A stretch of DNA of 64,000 nt. Source: CAWIJK01 sp963836375 (GTDB taxonomy: Bacteria; Actinomycetota; Acidimicrobiia; Acidimicrobiales; RAAP-2). The stretch lies in NCBI GenBank assembly GCA_963836375.1, contig CAWIJK010000002.1, positions 1,488,001-1,552,000 on the forward strand, written 5' to 3'. A model generated the notes under the pieces. It was not told the origin of the DNA. It ran no database searches and saw only the letters and a list, made by a program, of their open reading frames with translations. Positions 1 through 7,761 of the stretch are shown here, one piece after another. How positions within the stretch are numbered: position 1 is the first letter of the stretch; each line of letters starts with the position of its first letter. The position numbers and the translations under genes are program-made.

Positions 1-167
1 ATCAAGAGAGTTAGACTCCAGATTCAAACTGACCCCCTACCGAAGCACCCCCACCCCACTCCGGCACACTCCGCGGCCGTGGGGACCCCGGGCTGGACGG
101 TCGTGGGTCAGCGTGACTCACTAACGGGCGGACACGTGCCAGACCTCTCTACCAACGGAACGAGAAG

Positions 168-365
168 TCATCTACCGGCAGTTCAGATGGACCGGGGCAG
201 CCACTCAACAAGTCGATCGTCGGCACAACCGACCTGTCTCTGGAGGGTACAACCTGGTGGCAGCCGATGGTGGCATCTTCAAGCTTAATGGCTTTGCAGG
301 ACTTGGCTCTACTGGAGGTACCCCTCTCAACCAACCGATCGTGGGCATGACCCCGGCTAGTGAGG
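168..365 (+). pseudogene. Relic of a surface beta-propeller repeat gene
   Basis: Two reading frames joined near base 240 reconstruct parts of the 42-residue repeat found intact in the large secreted protein at 41188-44457. The first frame, up to about base 240, reads STGSSDG, then QPLNKSIVGTT. The second, from about base 242, reads GYNLVAADGGIF, then GSTGGTPLNQPIVGM. The intact counterparts are YGSTGAMTLNKPIVGM and GYWLVASDGGIF. There is no start, no signal peptide and a frame change in the middle, so this is a decayed fragment of 1.5 to 2 repeats. The parent gene may have extended beyond the window or been lost. Confidence 0.6.
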
Positions 366-932
366 GAGGCCATGCGGCGAGCGGGGATCCCCTTCAGGTA
401 CCTCGATCCAATCGTCAGTGGTCCCAGACCAACCTGGCTTCATTGGCCATCCTTAAAGAGTGACCCGTTGAGGATCGCTTGGTGTAGGACAGCTCTAGCC
501 ACACACCGGAAGTGGACGATTGCCAACTCCGACCTCCCGTCCGGTGCCAAGACGGGTTGAAACCACCTCGCTCTTGACCAATCGGCGCCCAAGACAAGGA
601 AGCGCCTTCTCAAACTCATCTCGTTTGCGCCAAAATATCTGGGGGGGCTGGGACCAAATACCGGGTCGTTAACGAAATCGGGACTGTTGACGGTTTCAAC
701 TGCCTGGGCAACGGCATCCCTCAAGTGACGGCCGATCATCGCCTGGCGTTCGTCACATCGAAAGGCTTGCCACGGATCAGGCATCGCGCAGCGCCGGCTG
801 CCCCCCCGGGACCAAACTGACCCACTATCGGCGAGGATGCACAACCCCTGGGTCACACTGACCTATTACCGGGATGGCGAGGTCTTCGAGTTCGATGCAC
901 CGATTTCGGGGCAGACTGACCCTAGAAGAGGC
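366..932. other. Gene-poor stretch
   Basis: I find no convincing gene. Short open frames on both strands lack ribosome binding sites, composition and recognisable motifs. A rightward frame starting at 837 runs into the rhodanese gene, but its first 32 codons look like untranslated leader. GC appears lower than in the genes to the right. Confidence 0.5.
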
Positions 933-1241
933 ATGGCCCACCCGGAGATCCAACCTGACGAACTGCGTGCCCGGCTGAAGGCCGGGGAGAGCATCTTCAT
1001 CCTCGACGTCCGCGAGCCCGCCGAGGTCGCTGAATGGGCCTTCCCGGGTGCGGTGAACATCCCGTTGGGCCAGCTGGGCGATCGTACGGACGAACTGCCA
1101 ACGGACAGGCCCATCGTGGTCACCTGCCACATGGGAGGGCGGTCGGCCACTGCGACCCAGGCGCTCGTCAAGGCCGGTTGGCGTGCAGAGAACCTGGTCG
1201 GCGGAGCCCTCGGTTGGGTGACCTCCGAGCCAGACGCTTGA
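933..1241 (+). CDS. Single-domain rhodanese-like sulfurtransferase
   Basis: A 102-residue protein made of one rhodanese domain, the usual size for stand-alone members that carry persulfide sulfur or act in redox signalling in the cytoplasm. The active-site loop reads CHMGGRS with the catalytic Cys near residue 65, preceded by the conserved ILDVREPAE and FPGAVNIPL segments. I chose the ATG at 933, behind AGAAGAGG, because the domain begins there. An in-frame ATG at 837 would add 32 residues of unconvincing sequence. The stop overlaps the TTG start of the next gene (TTGA), so the two are probably co-translated. The sulfur acceptor is unknown. Confidence 0.85.
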   Translation: MAHPEIQPDELRARLKAGESIFILDVREPAEVAEWAFPGAVNIPLGQLGDRTDELPTDRPIVVTCHMGGRSATATQALVKAGWRAENLVGGALGWVTSEPDA

Positions 1242-1810
1242 CCGACCCCCTCGACGACGCTCCCCGCCGGACGGGGCCCCCGGTCCTCGTGCTCCTGACC
1301 GGGCCGCCGGGGACCGGAAAGTCCACCCTGGCGGAGGTCTCGGCCGAATGGCTCCAGGCTCCGGTCTTCGGGCACGACTGGGCCATAGGGGCCCTGACTC
1401 CCTTCGACCCGATCCAAGACGCCCTGCAGGCGCTCGACCACCCCACCTACCGTCGGGTGGGCTGGTCCCTGCTCTGGCAGTTCGCCCGGGCCCAGCTCCG
1501 GGCCGGTCGTTCGGTGGTCCTCGACGGCGTGGCCCGGGACGACGAGGTCGCCGAGACGAGGATCCTGGCGGCCCAGCACGGCGCCCGGTGCGTCGTCGTC
1601 CTCACCTCTTGCGCGGACCCGAGGCTGCACCGGGCGCGGATGGAGGGTCGTCAACGCGGTATCCCGGGCTGGCCCGAACTCGACTGGGCCAACGTCGCCG
1701 CCTTCTGTGACCGCTGGGAACCACCGGCCGACGTCGACTTGATGGTCGACGCCTCCGACGACCTCGAGGCCAACATCGAAGAGCTGCTGGTGCTCCTCCG
1801 GCCCGACTAA
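1238..1810 (+). CDS. P-loop NTPase/kinase of the AAA_33 or zeta-toxin type
   Basis: About 190 residues starting at a TTG that overlaps the rhodanese stop. A clear Walker A motif, TGPPGTGKST, lies at residues 21-30. Downstream are SVVLDGVARDDE, which resembles a Walker B/lid region of small-molecule kinases, and an Arg-rich lid (RARMEGRQRG). The fold fits AAA_33-type kinases that phosphorylate small molecules such as sugars, nucleosides or antibiotics, but nothing identifies the substrate. No antitoxin-like partner is seen, so a toxin role is unlikely. A frame open from 1034 extends upstream but only shadows the rhodanese gene. Confidence 0.75.
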   Translation: MTDPLDDAPRRTGPPVLVLLTGPPGTGKSTLAEVSAEWLQAPVFGHDWAIGALTPFDPIQDALQALDHPTYRRVGWSLLWQFARAQLRAGRSVVLDGVARDDEVAETRILAAQHGARCVVVLTSCADPRLHRARMEGRQRGIPGWPELDWANVAAFCDRWEPPADVDLMVDASDDLEANIEELLVLLRPD

Positions 1811-1821
1811 GTCGGTCAGGC

Positions 1822-2472
1822 CTAGCCCGGACCCGAGAGGGCGGCTGCGATCTCCTCGCTGCTCATGACGGCCACGCCGATTCCCTCGAGCTCGGCGATC
1901 CCCCGCTCGTAGAGGCCCGAGATCCCGTCGCTGGCCATCACCAGTCGGAAGTCCCGCTCGGACGCCTCGTAGATCGACGTGCGCGGGCAGTTTGGAAAGT
2001 TGGCACCGGCGAACACGAGCGTGCTCACCGAGAGCATCTCGAGGTGCTCGGCCAAGGGCGTGCGGAAGAAGGCCCCCCAGCGCGGTTTGAAGATGACGAC
2101 CTCGTCGGCACCGACCCGTTGGGGAAGCCCCTCGAGCAGCCTGGCCGTGTCCAACTCCTCGGCACCGACCTCGAGGAGCCCGGGCGCCAGCTCGGCTCCC
2201 GCCGAGCCGGCCACGAGCGTCGGTCGACCCGAGCGCAACCGGGCCCTGCGGCTCAGGTCCACGTCGTCGCCGCCGGGCTGGTAGAGGCGCACCATGTGGA
2301 CGACCGGGCGGCGGGCGGACCGGAAGGCCCGGGCCAGGCCGGCGATCCGGGGCAGGACCGCCGACGTCCCGGGAACCTCCAGCGAGCCGCCCTCGAGCAC
2401 GTCGCGTTGGACGTCGATGGTCACGAGGGCGCAGCGCCCGAACTCGGGGCTGGTGTACTCGTCGAGGGCCAC
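1822..2472 (-). CDS. Isochorismatase-family cysteine hydrolase
   Basis: A 216-residue cytoplasmic hydrolase of the isochorismatase-like superfamily. The three catalytic residues are visible: Asp20 in VTIDVQ, Lys129 in IFKPRWGAF, and Cys162 in NFPNCPRTSIYEA, which also holds the conserved region after the nucleophile. Family members hydrolyse vinyl ethers (isochorismate), amides (nicotinamide, N-carbamoylsarcosine, ureidoacrylate) or related bonds, and the substrate cannot be read from sequence. The gene starts at a GTG six bases after a TAGGCT box, consistent with leaderless transcription. It converges with the kinase gene on its other side. Confidence 0.85.
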   Translation of the reverse strand: MALDEYTSPEFGRCALVTIDVQRDVLEGGSLEVPGTSAVLPRIAGLARAFRSARRPVVHMVRLYQPGGDDVDLSRRARLRSGRPTLVAGSAGAELAPGLLEVGAEELDTARLLEGLPQRVGADEVVIFKPRWGAFFRTPLAEHLEMLSVSTLVFAGANFPNCPRTSIYEASERDFRLVMASDGISGLYERGIAELEGIGVAVMSSEEIAAALSGPG

Positions 2473-2478
2473 GGCCGA

Positions 2479-2484
2479 AGCCTA
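2479..2484 (-). promoter_or_regulatory. -10 box, leaderless promoter of the cysteine hydrolase gene
   Basis: TAGGCT on the minus strand lies 6 bases before the GTG start at 2472, so transcription would begin at or next to the start codon. No Shine-Dalgarno sequence is present. Confidence 0.5.
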
Positions 2485-2694
2485 CGGCTGACAAACCCGG
2501 CGGCGGCCGACCTCTGGACAGGGGGCGGTCGCTCGGGTCCCCGAGCACCCCGGGGCGGGCGGCCTCTCGGGCACCGCCCGGGCGACCCGAGGTCGCTCTT
2601 ATGGGGCCTTCACGTTGCCCCGTCACACTCGAGGTACTCCTGCGTCTGGAGAGGGTGGATGGGTCACACGACGAGCGGCCGGACGGAGTCCGAG

Positions 2695-3315
2695 ATGGCG
2701 GTGACGGTGGGCCGGCCCACCGGCGCCAGCCGCGCCACACCCGAACTCCCGGGCGGCCTCAGCGACCCCGACGTCCGGCTGGCCGTCGCCGGCGACCGTC
2801 GAGCCCTCGAAGCACTGATCAGGAGCGAATGGCCCCGTATCCACCGCATCGTGACGGCCGAGATCGGCGATCGGGCCGATGCCGAGGACCTGACCCAAGA
2901 GGCGTTCGCCAGGGTCCTGCCCCGTCTCGACACCTTCAGCGATCCCGGCGCCCTCCACGCCTACCTGGCCCAGGTCGCCCGCAACCTGGTGCGAGACCGG
3001 TGGCGACGCCGGCGCTTCGTCGACCCCGGTGCCCCAGTGGCCGACGGCGCATCCGACGTCCCGGGCCCCGAGGCCCTCGCCCTCGATCGGGCCGACCGGG
3101 ACGCACTCGGGCTCGCCCTGCGCCGGCTCCCCGACGAGTACCGGCGGGTGCTCGAACTGCGGTTCTCCGAGCGCCGCTCCTCCGAGGAGATCGCGCGGCT
3201 TCTCGGGCGGAGCGCCCCGGCGGTGCGCCAGCTCCAACACCGCGCCCTGATCCGGCTCCGCCTCGAGTTCGCCACGGTCACCGGCGGGCCACGGTCGCTG
3301 GAGACGATCCGGTGA
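2695..3315 (+). CDS. ECF-type RNA polymerase sigma factor
   Basis: A 206-residue group-4 sigma factor with regions 2 and 4 only. Region 2 carries EDLTQEAFARVLPRL and the promoter-melting and -10-binding helix around LAQVARNLVRDRWRRRR. Region 4 is LRRLPDEYRRVLELRF followed by the helix-turn-helix SSEEIARLLGRSAPAVRQL. The ATG at 2695 sits behind GGAG at 8 bases; an alternative ATG at 2659 behind GGAGAGGG would add 12 residues. The stop overlaps the GTG of the next gene, a membrane protein with an extracytoplasmic propeller, which is the usual place for an anti-sigma regulator. Its target promoters are unknown. Confidence 0.88.
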   Translation: MAVTVGRPTGASRATPELPGGLSDPDVRLAVAGDRRALEALIRSEWPRIHRIVTAEIGDRADAEDLTQEAFARVLPRLDTFSDPGALHAYLAQVARNLVRDRWRRRRFVDPGAPVADGASDVPGPEALALDRADRDALGLALRRLPDEYRRVLELRFSERRSSEEIARLLGRSAPAVRQLQHRALIRLRLEFATVTGGPRSLETIR

Positions 3316-4757
3316 CCGGACCTGTTGGGCGCGCCGACCGCCACCTACCCGACGAGGAGGCCGTGAAGGCCCTCGCCCTCGACATCGCCATCGACGTGCG
3401 CCGGCGCCAAGGCGAAGGACCTCTCGGGACCGACGCCGACGACGAGCTCACCGCCCTCGCCCGGTCCCTTGACCGTCTGCCGGCGAGCTGGTGGGGGCAG
3501 CGGTGGGGCACGTCGCCGTCGGGCACCGGCGACCCAGTGTCCGTCCCCGGGACGGTCGCCCCGCTCGTGGCCCTCGATCCGATCTCACTCGGCCCGCCGG
3601 CCCGCACCGGTCCCTCGTCGCCTCTGACCCGAGCGCGAGCCCCCAGGCCGGTCGCCCGGCGCCTCGGGCGCGAGGCGCTGGCCGCGACGGCGGCGGTGGC
3701 CGCATTGGTCGCCGTGGCCGAACTCGGCCTCCCCGGCCGCGGTGGCGAGCACCCCTCGGGCACTCCGACGACCGCGGCCGGTCGCCTGGCCGTCGTGGAC
3801 GACCGGGTGCAGCTGGCCGTGGCCGGCGGGGCCCCGGGCACGGGGACGGCCCGGCTCGCCGCCGTGGCCTGCCCGCGGGCCCTCGACTGCATCGGTGTCG
3901 CCGACCGGGCCGGCCGGGCCTCGCTCGCCCTCAGCGCGGACGGCGGCCGGACCTGGGTGGACCGGGGGGCGCCGGGGGGGGTGACCAGCCTCGACGCCGT
4001 GACCTGCACCGGCCCGGCCCGCTGCTGGGCCGTCGGGGGTTCGGGGGCCGAGGCGGCGATTCTGACGAGCAGCGACGGCGGGTCCACCTGGGTCCGTCAG
4101 TCGGCCCCCCGGGGCGTGGCTTCACTCGACGCGATCTCATGCCCTGCCGTCACCACTTGCTGGGCGGCCGGGACCGGCGGGGGCCGCGGTGTAATCGTGG
4201 CCACCACCGACGGGGGCGGGACCTGGGTCCGACGGACCGGCCCGACGGGCGTGGCCTCGCTCGACGCCATCTCGTGCCCGACGGTGACGACCTGCTGGGC
4301 CGGCGGGACCGAGGGGTCCGGGCCGGCCGTGGTCAGCTCCGACGACGGGGCCCGGTCCTGGAGCCCCAACCTGCTGGCCGCGGTGGCCGGCGCCGCGGGG
4401 GTCACCGGGGTGGTCGCCGTGACCTGCCCGACCGCCGCCCGCTGCTGGGCCACAGGCACCGGCGGGCGCGATTCGCCCGTCGTCTTCACCGGCGGCGGGC
4501 ACGCGTGGAGCGCGACGGGGACCCCAGGCGCCGGACCGGTCGCCGGTACCGGTTGGGCCCCGTTGTGCCCCGCTGCCTGCGGGTCCCAGCGCACCGGCGG
4601 CCCCACGGCCCTCGAGCGGGCGGTCGAGGGTCCGGCGGCCGCCGCCGTGTCCGGGCGGGAGGCCGGTGGGGCCCTGACCTGTCCGACCGTGCTCGAGTGC
4701 TGGTCGGTGCGCTCCTCGGCCCAGGGCTTTGCGGCCGAGGCCGTCGAACTCGGCTGA
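3312..4757 (+). CDS. Membrane-anchored BNR-type beta-propeller protein, candidate sigma regulator
   Basis: A 481-residue protein overlapping the sigma gene by four bases (GTGA). It has an acidic cytoplasmic N-terminus of about 115 residues, one membrane segment at about 121-140 after a double Arg, a short linker, and then an extracytoplasmic repeat domain. The repeats follow the BNR/PSII-stability pattern (SxDGGxTW), and six of them carry a C-x5-C pair such as CPAVTTC, CPTVTTC, CPTAARC and CPTVLEC. I see no HxxxCxxC zinc anti-sigma motif in the N-terminus. Topology and operon position suggest a sensor that holds or releases the sigma factor; this is inference. It could instead be a target of that factor. 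Confidence 0.75.
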   Translation: MTGPVGRADRHLPDEEAVKALALDIAIDVRRRQGEGPLGTDADDELTALARSLDRLPASWWGQRWGTSPSGTGDPVSVPGTVAPLVALDPISLGPPARTGPSSPLTRARAPRPVARRLGREALAATAAVAALVAVAELGLPGRGGEHPSGTPTTAAGRLAVVDDRVQLAVAGGAPGTGTARLAAVACPRALDCIGVADRAGRASLALSADGGRTWVDRGAPGGVTSLDAVTCTGPARCWAVGGSGAEAAILTSSDGGSTWVRQSAPRGVASLDAISCPAVTTCWAAGTGGGRGVIVATTDGGGTWVRRTGPTGVASLDAISCPTVTTCWAGGTEGSGPAVVSSDDGARSWSPNLLAAVAGAAGVTGVVAVTCPTAARCWATGTGGRDSPVVFTGGGHAWSATGTPGAGPVAGTGWAPLCPAACGSQRTGGPTALERAVEGPAAAAVSGREAGGALTCPTVLECWSVRSSAQGFAAEAVELG

Positions 4758-4802
4758 TTGGGCCCGACCGGTTCGACCGGCGCCGTGGCCCATGATGGCG
4801 GG

Positions 4803-5279
4803 GTGCCCCTGCGCAGCGCCGGCATCCTCCTCTACCGGACCGCCCCCGACCTCGAGGTGCTCCTCGTGCACCCCGGGGGTCCCTTCTGGGCCCGCAAGGA
4901 CGAGGGCGTCTGGTCGGTCCCCAAAGGAGAGATCGAGCCGGGACAGGATCCCCGGGCGACCGCCGAGCGGGAGTTCACCGAGGAGACCGGTCAACCCGTC
5001 CCCGGGGGCCGCCGCCTGGAGTTGGGCGAGGTTGTCCAGGCGGGCGGCAAGCGGGTGGTGGCCTGGGCGGTGGCCGGCGACTTCGACCCCGCGGACCTGG
5101 TGAGCAACGAGTTCGAGCTGGAGTGGCCGCCACGCTCGGGGCAGCGCCGGTCGTTCCCCGAGGTCGACCGGGCCGGGTGGTTCGCGCTGGACGCGGCGAG
5201 GGCCAAGATCATCACCGCCCAGGCCGAGCTGCTGGACCGGCTGGTGAGCGCCTTGGGCGGGTCGTCGCCCCTGCCCTGA
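4803..5279 (+). CDS. Nudix hydrolase
   Basis: A 158-residue Nudix protein. The Nudix box runs from GEIEPGQDP through AEREFTEETG: the REFTEETG core is intact, but the Glu expected seven residues into the box is Gln. It begins with the usual SAGILLYR strand, and the pattern SVPKGEIEPG before the box resembles diadenosine polyphosphate or MutT-like hydrolases acting on nucleoside diphosphate derivatives. The GTG at 4803 is six bases after CATGAT, close to a leaderless -10 box. A TTG at 4758 would add 15 unlikely residues. The gene stands alone between the propeller gene and a convergent secreted-protein gene. Confidence 0.85.
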   Translation: MPLRSAGILLYRTAPDLEVLLVHPGGPFWARKDEGVWSVPKGEIEPGQDPRATAEREFTEETGQPVPGGRRLELGEVVQAGGKRVVAWAVAGDFDPADLVSNEFELEWPPRSGQRRSFPEVDRAGWFALDAARAKIITAQAELLDRLVSALGGSSPLP

Positions 5280-5482
5280 CCCGGGACGCCGACCCGGTCG
5301 TTCAGCTGCTCAGGTGGACGCCCCGACCCGTCGAGCGGACCCTTCGAGGGTCGGGCAGCTCCCGGCGGCGAACCCGCCGGCGCGGGCGTCGACCAGCCCG
5401 CCGTGGGTCCCGACGACCCTCGACCTTCGACACCGACGCCACCGCGGCGCTGCGGCACCCCCGGGGCCGCCGGGCCCCTCGG

Positions 5483-6232
5483 TCAGGGGGTCGCGGTGGT
5501 GGACGACCCGCCGGTCGATCCGCCCAGCGCGAGGGCGCCCGCCGGCGCGGTCGGGTTCACCGCGGCGTTGAAGCGGGTGAAGGTGATGCTGCCAGCCCCC
5601 CCGGAGCCGCTGAGTAGGGTGACCCGCACGACATAGGGCTGTCCTGTGGTGGCGACGAAGATCCGGCCGGCATCGCCGTCGCTGATGTCGCGTCCGGACA
5701 AGACCAGCACCGGCTGTCCGTTGATCGAGGACGTCCCCACCTTGGCCAGCCTCGTCGTCGAGGTGCCGGCCTTGCCCAGGAACTCGTTGGTCAGGGCGCC
5801 CGTGGTGAAGAACGAGGCCAGCTGGGAGAAGTCCGGGTCGGTGGCCGGTCCCTTCACCCATCGGTTGGCCAACAGGGAAGCGGCCTGGGCCCCGCTCTGG
5901 CTGCGCCAGAAGTCGGCGCCGGCCCGGAAGTACAGGTTCCCGCCGACTTTGACGATCTGGACGGTCGATCCGTCGAGGGTCACCGTACCGAAGCCGTTCC
6001 CGTTCTTGCTGGCGGTCACGGCCAGTGTGGTGGTCTGGCCCTTGTCATGGACGATGCCGGTGACCCGGAAACTCTGGGCCGACCCCAGGGCCGAGATGGC
6101 CTTGGTCAGAATCTGGCGGGGGGTGCCGTTGGCGATGCCGTTTCCCGATGCCCCGGCGGGCGCCGCCAGGACCGCCGCCAGGGCCAGGGCGCCCAGGATC
6201 ACTCCAGCCACCTGTGCTGCTGTCCGCTTCAT
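5483..6232 (-). CDS. Secreted LolA/LppX-like protein
   Basis: A 249-residue exported protein. It has a signal peptide (MKRTAAQVAG, then a hydrophobic Ala/Leu run ending near APAGASG) without a lipobox cysteine. The mature part has a strand-rich pattern (SFRVTGIVHDKG, TVQIVKVGGNLYFRAG, DFWRS) like the half-barrel of LolA, LppX and LprG proteins that bind lipid-like ligands outside the membrane. The ATG at 6232 is behind GGAGGAGGGG; 30 extra residues upstream would be out of character. The C-terminus is a Gly/Ser/Thr-rich tail. A role in lipid handling is family-based inference. Confidence 0.75.
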   Translation of the reverse strand: MKRTAAQVAGVILGALALAAVLAAPAGASGNGIANGTPRQILTKAISALGSAQSFRVTGIVHDKGQTTTLAVTASKNGNGFGTVTLDGSTVQIVKVGGNLYFRAGADFWRSQSGAQAASLLANRWVKGPATDPDFSQLASFFTTGALTNEFLGKAGTSTTRLAKVGTSSINGQPVLVLSGRDISDGDAGRIFVATTGQPYVVRVTLLSGSGGAGSITFTRFNAAVNPTAPAGALALGGSTGGSSTTATP

Positions 6233-6402
6233 CCCGCCGCCCCTCCTCCCGCCTCGGCTCCGGTGCCCGGGGCGATCGACCGGTGCATCCGGCCGTGGAC
6301 CGGTCCACACGGCGACCGGCACGCCGAAGGGTACCGGGGGGCGGTGGGCCCCGTCAGGACGGCGACGGCCGCGGGGGCCGGCTCCGGGCTCAACCCCAGG
6401 AC

Positions 6403-7761
6403 TCAGCCGTCGAGCAGCCGCTGGAACTCCTCGTCGGTGCCGGCGGCCGAGTTGTCGGCCAGCTCATCCATCCAGCGCTTGGCCCCCTCGTCGGCTGCGG
6501 CGTCGACCATCTGGCGGGGGATGGCCTTCATGACGTAGTCGGGCGGCATCGGTGGGCTGTCGTCGACCCGACGGGCGAGCGCCGCCTCGACGGCCGGGGC
6601 CAGCCGCTCGGCCTTGGCGGCGGCGGCCGCCTCGTCGCGCTCGGCGAACTCGGGCAGCACCTCGGTGCCGAACAGCTCGATCGACTCCATGATGTCGTCG
6701 TGGCGGTTGCGACCGGCCTGCATCACGAAGATCAGCTGGTCCACGCCCGCCGCCTCGTAGCGGCGCAGGAATTCGCGCAGCTGGTCGGGGGTCCCCACCG
6801 CCCCCCGCAGGCCGGTCTGGTCGCCGGCGGCAGCCTTGGCCCCCAGGGTCTCGGTGGCGGCGGCGACGGCCGCCTCGGGCGAGTAGCCCATCTTCCCCCG
6901 GCGCTCTTCGAACTCCTCCCAGACGTTGGTCCGGGCCGGGACGTGGTCGCCGAAGACGTAGTAGTGGGCCAGTGAGTACCCGAAGAAGTTGGCCCCCTCG
7001 AGGCCGCGGGCGATCGCTGTCTCCTCGTCCCGGGCGCACATCATCGGCGAGACGCAGGCCACCTGGGGGTTGACCGCCCGGCCGACCGGGACGCAGCGGT
7101 CCTCGAGGGTGGCCTCGTAGTCGGCCACCCACTGCGCGGCGTCCTCGGGCTCGATGAAGGCGAAGCTGAGGGCCCCGATCCCCAGCTCCGCCGCCAACAG
7201 GATCGTGTCGCGCCGGCTGCAGGCGACCCACAGGGGCGGGTGGGGCTTCTGGACCGGTTTGGGGACCACGTTGCGCGGCGGCATGGTGACGAACCGGCCC
7301 TCGACCCCGGTGAACGGGCTCTCGGTCATGCAGCGGATGGCGACCTCGAGGCCTTCCAGCCAGGCCTCCCGCTTGACCGAGGGGTCGATGCCGAACCCCC
7401 CCAGCTCGGCCTCCGACGACGACTCGCCCGAACCGAACTCGACCCGGCCCCCCGAGACCAGGTCCAGCATGGCCACCCGCTCGGCCGTCCGGGCGGGGTG
7501 ATTGTAGGGCGGTGCCGTCTGGATGATCCCGTGCCCGAGCCGCATGTGCTCGGTGCGCTGGCTCGCCGCGGCCAGGAAGACCTCGGGCGCGCTCGAGTGC
7601 GAGTACTCCTCCAAGAAGTGGTGCTCGACCTCCCACAGGTACCCGAAACCCAGGCGGTCGGCCAGCTCGATCTGGTCCAGGGCGTCGGCGATCAGGCGTC
7701 GCTCGGAGTCCTCCTCCCAGGGCCTCGGCAGCTGGTGCTCGTAGAAGATGCCGAATCTCAC
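6403..7761 (-). CDS. LLM class flavin-dependent oxidoreductase
   Basis: A 452-residue luciferase-like monooxygenase, a TIM barrel that uses FMNH2 or reduced F420. It starts with RFGIFYEHQLPRPW and contains the family signatures GHGIIQTAPPYNHP, VAMLDLVSGGRVEFGSG and PPLWVACSRRDT. The last 90 residues are an Ala/Arg/Glu-rich extension. Its start overlaps the stop of the upstream diiron gene by four bases (ATGA), so the two products are made together and may act on one substrate. The flavin reductase is not encoded nearby. Substrate unknown. Confidence 0.9.
   Translation of the reverse strand: MRFGIFYEHQLPRPWEEDSERRLIADALDQIELADRLGFGYLWEVEHHFLEEYSHSSAPEVFLAAASQRTEHMRLGHGIIQTAPPYNHPARTAERVAMLDLVSGGRVEFGSGESSSEAELGGFGIDPSVKREAWLEGLEVAIRCMTESPFTGVEGRFVTMPPRNVVPKPVQKPHPPLWVACSRRDTILLAAELGIGALSFAFIEPEDAAQWVADYEATLEDRCVPVGRAVNPQVACVSPMMCARDEETAIARGLEGANFFGYSLAHYYVFGDHVPARTNVWEEFEERRGKMGYSPEAAVAAATETLGAKAAAGDQTGLRGAVGTPDQLREFLRRYEAAGVDQLIFVMQAGRNRHDDIMESIELFGTEVLPEFAERDEAAAAAKAERLAPAVEAALARRVDDSPPMPPDYVMKAIPRQMVDAAADEGAKRWMDELADNSAAGTDEEFQRLLDG

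Noticed and set aside
440..856. 138-codon leftward frame at the window start
   Set aside because: No ribosome site or leaderless box, no motif, and irregular composition; treated as chance.
1238..1810. Zeta-toxin of a toxin-antitoxin pair
   Set aside because: No small antitoxin gene adjacent; coupled instead to a rhodanese gene.
866..2740. Very long leftward frame across the rhodanese and kinase genes
   Set aside because: Arg/Pro/Gly-rich shadow typical of antisense frames in GC-rich DNA; real genes with motifs lie on the other strand.
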